A stretch of DNA of 64,000 bases from Sordaria brevicollis (lineage: Eukaryota > Ascomycota > Sordariomycetes > Sordariales > Sordariaceae): positions 2,046,001 to 2,110,000 of the forward strand of contig JAUTDP010000011.1 in NCBI GenBank assembly GCA_033439795.1, in the 5' to 3' direction. Shown here piece by piece: positions 57,467 to 64,000 of the stretch. The notes below the pieces were generated by a model. It was not told the origin of the DNA, made no database searches, and worked only from the letters and a program-made list of their open reading frames with translations. Within the stretch, counting starts at the first letter, position 1; the number at the start of each line of letters is the position of its first letter. The position numbers and the translations under genes were made by a program.

Positions 57467-60400
57467 ATGGAGAACCGACCGGCTTCAGCGAAGCCCGCGA
57501 CGACCGCCTCGACCCCTTCGTCGACGCCCGACAACAAGTCCCCCCCCGCGCCTCGTCCTCTCTACAGCAGCAAGCTCGGCGATCAGAGGGCAAGGACATC
57601 GGACGCAGTGCCGGCCACTTCGACCAGCCAGCAGCAGAACAGGTGAGTAGGCTGTGAGACATGGATGCCATCCATGGGATCATTCAATGCCCTGTGCCCC
57701 TTCAAACACTCGCCTTTGCCCTTCCGCCTTGTCCATCTCAACCCCAAGCCTTACGGCAGCCGCACACCGATGCAACAACAAAGCCACACCTTAACCCGAC
57801 CCCCCCCGTCATCACGCCTGCCCATACTCCCATCCTGTCACTCCCGCTCTGTCAGACCAGACCCCTTAGAGCTTCCGTTGGATCCACCTGCCAGATCGAC
57901 TTCCATTGTTGTCGTCGCGGAATCACCATTTTCTCACTTCCTCCTCAATCGCCATCCCTTCCTCAGGTTCCCTCCTTCCATTGCCATGCTCTCGTCTGCT
58001 TGACGGAACATCCTCCTGCGGCGCCGTAACTCTCGACTGACACCCGCACAGACAGTCTGCCCCTCCTGTCCAGCAAAAGGCCTGGACTCAGGCCAAGAAC
58101 CCCATCACCGGCCAGCCCTCTAGACCGCAAAACAACAACTACAACGCACAGGACAAGAAGTCTGTGACCAGTGCCCTTCGTGAGGTATGTTGACGCCTTT
58201 GCTTCCTCGCTGTTTTGTTCCCCTTTTCCGACATCCATGACATCCATGACATAGCTCCTTGGCGGACCCTTATGTACTCTGCTCCCCTGGCCCAAAGCTG
58301 CTCCACCATGACCGCCGTCCACGACAACGAATGTCACTTGCGTCAACCGCCTTCTTGTTACATGGACTGCCAGCCCGCCTTCTATTGGCCCCTCTCGTAC
58401 ACAGTCTGACGCTTACTCTCTTCATCTCCAGGGCCAACGAGTACGCCTTACCCTCACCAACGGCTCCGAGTTCGAGGGCACTTATGCCAACACGCAAGAC
58501 CCCAACACCTGCCGCTTGACTACGGTAACGCAGAGGAAGCTGCCCAACTCGGCCGAAATGAACGGAGCTTCCAGAAAGGAGCAAGGAACCATGACCTTCC
58601 AGAAGAAGGAGATCTCGGACGCGCGTCCCGTCCTGGCCAACAACCTCGGCAAATCCGATGGCAAGCCTGCCAATGGTATGAACAAACCGATCCATTGTTC
58701 TGCTTGTTGGTTGCTGGTTGCTAACATGACCATACTCCAGGCAACCGCTCGTCCTTCCGTACCGATGCCGCCATCTCCAACTCTCGCTTCGGCAGCGAGC
58801 GGACTCTGCACCGCTGGGTGCCCGATTCGACCGACGGGCTTGCTGATAGCTTGGAGGCGAGCAACACTTCTGGAACATGGGATCAGTTTGCTGCGAATGA
58901 GCGTCTTTTCGGCCTTAAGACCGACTACGACGAGAATATCTATACCACGATCATCGACAAGAGCCACCCCCAGTACAAGGAGCGCATGGCTGCCGCGGAG
59001 CGCAAGGCCCGTGAGATTGAGCGCAGCGCTCCGGCTACCGCCCACGTGGCCGAGGAGCGTGTCATGGACTTCCAGGGCGGAGATGACCGTGATGAGGAAG
59101 ACAAGTAAGTCACAGCTATATTGTACTCGGGGCTTAGGGCCGGCTAACAAACGAAACAGGTACAGCGGTGTTCGGAGACAAGACTTCCCTCCCCTGTCTG
59201 GTGGCCGAGAGAACAAGTACACGCCTCCTGCTCGTCGTGCTCCGACTGCCCATTCTACCGTCAAGGGTGCTCCTGTAGACCCTGCTATTATCTCGTCTCA
59301 GCTGAAGGCTCCCCCGCAGAAACAACAAGCTGCGCAGACTGTAGCTGATGTCAAGAGCACCGTCCAACCGACCAAGACATCGCCCGCACCTACCAACACA
59401 CCCGCGGAATCCAAGACCGAGGCTAAGCCAGTTGTGAAGACTGCCGAAGTTAAGGCTGCTGACTCAAAGACCCTCGACAAGAACGTGGCTCCGGCTCCGG
59501 CCGCGGTTAGTACCACAGCGAATGCTTCACAGACCCTTACTAGCAAGCAAATCGGCATCGAGCAGAGACTTCTGACCTCGTTCAAGGAATTCGCGAACGC
59601 TCAGCGCGGCAGTGCCTTGTCTGCTCAGAGGGCCAAGAACAAGGCGGACAAGGAGGTCAGGCTGAACGACCTCCGCAAGTTCTACCTCGAATTCAAGCTC
59701 TCGACTCCCGTGCCATCTGACCTCATTGGAATCATTGCCAAGGACCCCGCGAAGCAGAAGGCGATCCAGGAGAAGGCGTTGAAGAACGCCCAGGAAATGG
59801 CCCAGCTCAAGGCTGAGAAGGCTGCTCTCAAGGCGAAGGCGGCCAATGCTGCCAAGGAGGGCGCAAGCAAGACTGCCACTGAGCAAAGCAGCTCGGCAAC
59901 TACTACCCCGGCCGATGCCCGTACCACTTCGCGGCCGACTGCCCCCCAGCACTCTAGTTCAGCTGGCGGCGTTCCGAGCCGTCACCAGGGACAGCGCAAC
60001 TCCTACCAGCATCCTCAGGCGGCTTATCACCAGCCATACACGCGCGCAAACCGCCCATCTCCTGCTCATATGTCCCAAGGCCAGCAGCAGACGGGCAACT
60101 TGTCTCAACGCCTCAGGAACGTTGAGCAGCATAAGATGCAGCACCCTCATATGGGCCAGCATCCTCAGGGTCCTGATATGCGTCTTGCCCCCACCGGCCC
60201 AGCCAACAACGGAGATCCTTCATTTGCCCGTCGCACCAGTGGTGTCCCACCGCCTGCAAAGCAGTTCAACCCCATGATTCACGAGTTCAGACCTGGCGCC
60301 ACGCCCTTCGCCCCTGCTTTCAGCCCCGCGGGACCCAGCCAAGCTTCGAGCCCTCGTGCCTCCGTCAATAACGTCGTTGTCGAGCCTGCGGGCACTTTGG

Positions 60401-61371
60401 CCCTTCCTCCCGGAAAGCTGATCAGGCGCAAGGCCAAGGATGTGGACCCCAAGAAGTGCAACATCTTGGGCTTCTTGGAGAAGGAAGAGAAGCCATCTAG
60501 TGCGTCTCACGCCACGCGATGGGAGGAGAATGGTGCCCTCCGTCCGGCTTACGAGACTCAGCCAACTTGGCGCCAGGCCGATCCTCAGAATGAAAAGGCT
60601 GATTCTACTATGAACATGACCTACACTGAGTACCTGGAGAGAAACCCGATCCCGAGCACGGTCAACGCCACCCCCAACCCTTCGCATGCGCTGCCCCAGT
60701 TCCATCACCAACACCAGCTGCCTATCCACATGCAGCATGGCGCTCAGAACCTCCCTCCGAGGCAGTCACCTCACATGCCGCCCATGCCTATGCAGCCAGG
60801 CCAGCATGGACATGCCCCTCATGTTCCCTTCACGGCTCCTGACGACCATAGGATGATGCACTCGAACTCCCAACAGTCGTTTGCGTCGCCAAGAATGGGA
60901 CATGCGGCCATGGTTTATCCCCAGGGCACTCCCGGTCAGTTCCAGTACAGCCAGCCGATGATGCAGCCCTACATGCCTGGCGGCGCACCTCAGATGGGAC
61001 CGTTCCGGAGCTTCTCCAACAATCCCCAGTTCATGCCCCAACAACAGCACCACATGGGCGCCCCCGTTATGATGCAGCCGCAGTTCATTCCCGGACCCAA
61101 CGGTGCCTTGATGGCCGCTGGTCCTCAGGTCCCGATGTATTCTGGACATCCTCAGTTCATGCCGGCTGGCGGCGTACCGCCTCAGCCCATGAACGGGACC
61201 AATGGATATCCCAGCCCGGGTCGCCCAGCCGCACCCATGATGGTTCACCAGGGCTCGCAGCAAGGTCAGCCGGGCGTTTATGGAATGAGCCCTGCTGTCC
61301 AGTACCAGCAGCCCGCCTTCGTGGCTCAACAACAGCCTCAGGGCAAGTTTCCTAACCAGCGGGCGCAATGA
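57467..61371 (+). CDS. pbp1: ataxin-2 homologue (Pbp1 family)
   Basis: Five exons (57467-57642, 58052-58184, 58432-58675, 58741-59104, 59160-61371) give 1042 residues; the introns are 409, 247, 65 and 55 nt, the first two long for this genome. The protein has the Ataxin-2 LSm domain (about 100-180: ALRE|GQRVRLTLTNGSEFEG, TCRLTTVTQ), the LsmAD domain (about 232-296: ERLFGLKTDYDENIYTT, RVMDF) and long disordered, Gln/Pro/Met-rich regions. EFRPG at 681-685 sits in a PAM2-like context that could bind poly(A)-binding protein. Ataxin-2/Pbp1 binds PABP, controls poly(A) and translation, joins stress granules and signals to TOR. The start MENRPASAKPATTAS fits the family style. ATG codons in the long leader could act as upstream frames. 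Confidence 0.92.
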
Positions 61372-64000
61372 GGGCGCGTTGGCGGCCAGCACGTCACGTC
61401 AACTAGGTGACTGCAGTGGAATTGCTGATGGCCACTGCCTTGTTGGATTATGAACTGCTCCTTCGGGCCTGGCAGGATTGGAGATGCTATGTCGGGCTTG
61501 ATAGAGGATGAAATCGCCATACCGGCCATTCGATTCGAGCCAGGTTGGTCGATCAACCTTCTGTGAGCAAGCAGAACGATAACAGGGTGATGTAAACGTC
61601 GCCTTGTCAAACAATGGCTCGAACAATGCATCTACGCAGGGTTGGTGGTAAGCGAGAAGAGATTAACAAACCATACAACCAGAAAGGCAACACGCGAACA
61701 ACTACCACTACTATTAGCCTTTGCTTGCCTTTCATTAAAGCTATCGGAAGAAGCTCACCTGAGAGCGAGCCATCAATAATCTCTTTTTAACAAGCCATTT
61801 ATATAGTCCTTCCTTCACTTGAAAGTGTGCTTTACCCATCGACCTCCCACCATGCCATCACCACACTACACACACTACTACGAATCATTGTTCGGCTTGG
61901 TCTTCCTTCGCTACTTGCCAAGTTTTATGTTCTTGAGCTTTGAGAGTGTAGCAGAGTCAAGTCCACACCACAATTTGGCTACCCACATCCATTTAGTAAA
62001 GCAACTTTCAGGTGGCGGAAGGGCTAACCAAGAGAAAGAGATGGATGCGTTGTCACGATAGACGATACACGACACGAACCACAGCGTCGGCAAACGGCTG
62101 ACTTTGATCCACGATGCTGATGAGCCTCATCAGTATTGGGGTAATACGTTATGAACAAGGAAGGATATGGGTGGCGGTCTGTCTGTTGCTTTACGGGGGC
62201 AAAGGAACAGACAGGCCAACATCGATGATGTGATGAAGGAGAAATATCTATGCGGAGAAGGGGTATTTATGTTATCGGAGATGCGGGAGTGATGCCTCGC
62301 AGGGGAACGAAGATGCGATAAGTCTGGTATCAAAATGCTGCTGGGCAACCAAATAACAATAGCATGGCGTAGCATATATCTTGAAAGCATATAAGCACGC
62401 TTTCAATGGAAGGGGACGTGGTGATGAGAAGAGAGAGGAGAAAGGTGGAGGTTAGTGCTACATAGCTAGCATAGCATCAATGAAGCGAGTAAGGTTACTG
62501 ATGGGACTATATGTGATCATGACATGCTGCCTGGCTTTTGACCAGGTTGTCCTTTGAATCGTCACCAAGTGTCTGAGATTGCTAACATAACACAGCATAC
62601 GGGCAACGCAAGACACAAAACTAACTTGATATTTTGCTTAGCTGTCGATATTTGCCCTTCGGACCCGAGCATACGCACTCAAGCGGGCAATCTATCTACG
62701 TTTACGTTGACAGCTGCTGGTTTCCGTCCGCTTGGGACAAACATGGGGCGAAGGGAGATGATGTGTGTTACAACGAGGAGATAACACCTTCGATGCGCGG
62801 GTTGACGAAGCTACGGATGATCATGGGAGCTACTTCCGCGACTTGAGTCATTGTCATGGTTTTCTTCCGCCCTTGTAATCGAGATGTGACTCGAAAATTC
62901 GAGTTCTGACTTTGGCTCCCGTCGCTGTCTCCCAGAGGAGGAAAGTTCTTTTTCCATCGGGGAAGACAAAACACGGATGTTTGCTTGAGTGACTCAAGAG
63001 AAGAAAGAGCTTTGCTAATAAGGATCTAGATGGTGTTGAGGGGCACAGGCAGGAGGGGGGGTTTATGCTGCTTGTCTACCTAGAGGTGGGCTTCATGATT
63101 GCTTTTAGAGATATCTATCTGGGGAAACAAGTTCTTTGGCTTTTCTAACTGGCTGCTCAGTTCAATGTCATGGTAAGACCCTTTTTTGCTATTTGTGCTT
63201 GCTACGTCTAGAATCGGAGAAAAAAATAAGCAACGAAAAAAGGAGAAACCTAAAGCCAGAAGAAGCAACCACCAAACAAAGGGATAGATAGATAGAATCC
63301 TCGAGCGAATGAGTTGTCAGATTGTGAGATATGCGCGGCTTAAAGTTTGCTTTCCCCTCCCCCTCCCCCACAAACTGCCCCAGACAGAGTCTTTTTGTCA
63401 ATGGCATTGTTCCTATTTGTTTGGTAGTTCGGAAGTTTCCATCGAGTGGTTTGACGTCTTCTGAAGCCACATAGTGCCGGGGAAAAAAATGATCATGTTT
63501 CCTTAGGGATGCATATGTATTTGTCGAACTTTTGCGCCCGCGAAAATGTGACCAACATTTTTTCTTATCTGCAGTTTGAGGCTCTTGAGGTGTCGAGAGA
63601 GGAGTGCATGATCTGAAACTCAAAGTTCGATGTTTGGGTGAGGAGAGGTATCGACAAGTACCTCGTGAAGGCCGCTAGGAATTATTCATTGTCAAGCAAG
63701 CGGGAGCAAAGTCATTGAACCGAGTCACTTTCTAGGACCAGGCAACACAAGGTCATGAATAAACACCTCTTCTGTTCCCCAGTGGAAATGGTATTGCAAT
63801 GACTTTTAACGTTTGTAACCTAATGTTTGAAACAGCGAAGATGGAGACTATGGTAGGTCGATTTCGTCGCAAGTCTCAAGCACAAAGCAAGAACCAACAG
63901 ACGTGCCAGCTTCGAATAGGTATTGTCACCATTCTGTTACCAACAGTATACGTATGCCGGACCCATGAGTAGTTCCACGTGCCGTAGAGATAATAATTTC
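61372..64000. other. gene-free 3' flank to the window end
   Basis: Contains the ataxin-2 3' UTR and about 2.3 kb without a supported gene. Short open frames on both strands lack domains, and no tRNA or repeat is recognised. Confidence 0.45.

Noticed and set aside
63189..63623. 144-codon minus-strand open frame near the window end
   Set aside because: Low-complexity hydrophobic end, no domain and no promoter signals; probably chance.

Overview
The window looks like euchromatic nuclear DNA of a filamentous ascomycete. It is most likely a Sordariaceae species (Neurospora/Sordaria type), although this is inferred from style and not from a database match. The evidence is: genes with short introns (about 53-120 nt, GTRNGT donor, CTRAC branch, YAG acceptor), three nuclear tRNA genes that each carry an intron after position 37, a heterokaryon-incompatibility (HET) gene, long 5' leaders, and a duplicated segment whose decayed copy carries some CpA-to-TpA changes like those made by RIP. 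I modelled introns by eye from splice motifs and frame continuity.

Layout. 0-0.8 kb: 3' remnant of an unidentified, apparently broken gene. 2.7-4.3 kb: nitrilase. 4.5-6.9 kb (-): HET-domain protein. 7.5-8.0 kb: minisatellites, a hairpin and a tRNA-like relic. 8.5-10.0 kb (-): Ser/Thr-rich disordered protein. 11.8-14.7 kb: mismatch-repair protein MLH3. 15.7-17.2 kb: mpaB/DUF2236-type putative oxygenase. 17.7-20.7 kb: transcription factor with two tandem Zn2Cys6 clusters. 20.8-21.1 kb (-): small spliced gene. 22.8-24.4 kb: C2H2-type protein. 25.0 kb (-): tRNA-Ile. 25.4-26.3 kb (-): decayed copy of a gene module plus a small spliced gene. 27.4-30.7 kb (-): Ulp1-like SUMO protease, whose first exon is the intact version of that module. 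32.2-33.4 kb (-): mitochondrial phosphate carrier. 35.0-39.0 kb (-): TYW4/PPM2 wybutosine enzyme. 39.2 kb (-): tRNA-Glu. 39.7-41.5 kb (-): MCH1-type transporter. 42.7-43.3 kb: small conserved protein of unknown function. 43.7-45.9 kb: F-box protein. 46.2-47.8 kb (-): MFS transporter. 51.4-51.8 kb: small secreted, probably GPI-anchored protein. 53.7 kb: tRNA-Gln. 57.5-61.4 kb: ataxin-2/Pbp1 homologue. 61.4-64 kb: no gene seen.

The genes are mostly unrelated housekeeping and accessory functions, and I see no operon-like or biosynthetic cluster. The most unusual locus is 25-31 kb. There a SUMO protease appears to carry an extra N-terminal module encoded by its own exon, a frameshifted copy of that module lies about 5 kb away, and three ACGCGT elements sit in the protease promoter. 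MLH3 lacks recognisable ATPase catalytic residues while keeping its endonuclease motif, and the transcription factor carries two zinc clusters with identical spacing; both also deserve attention.
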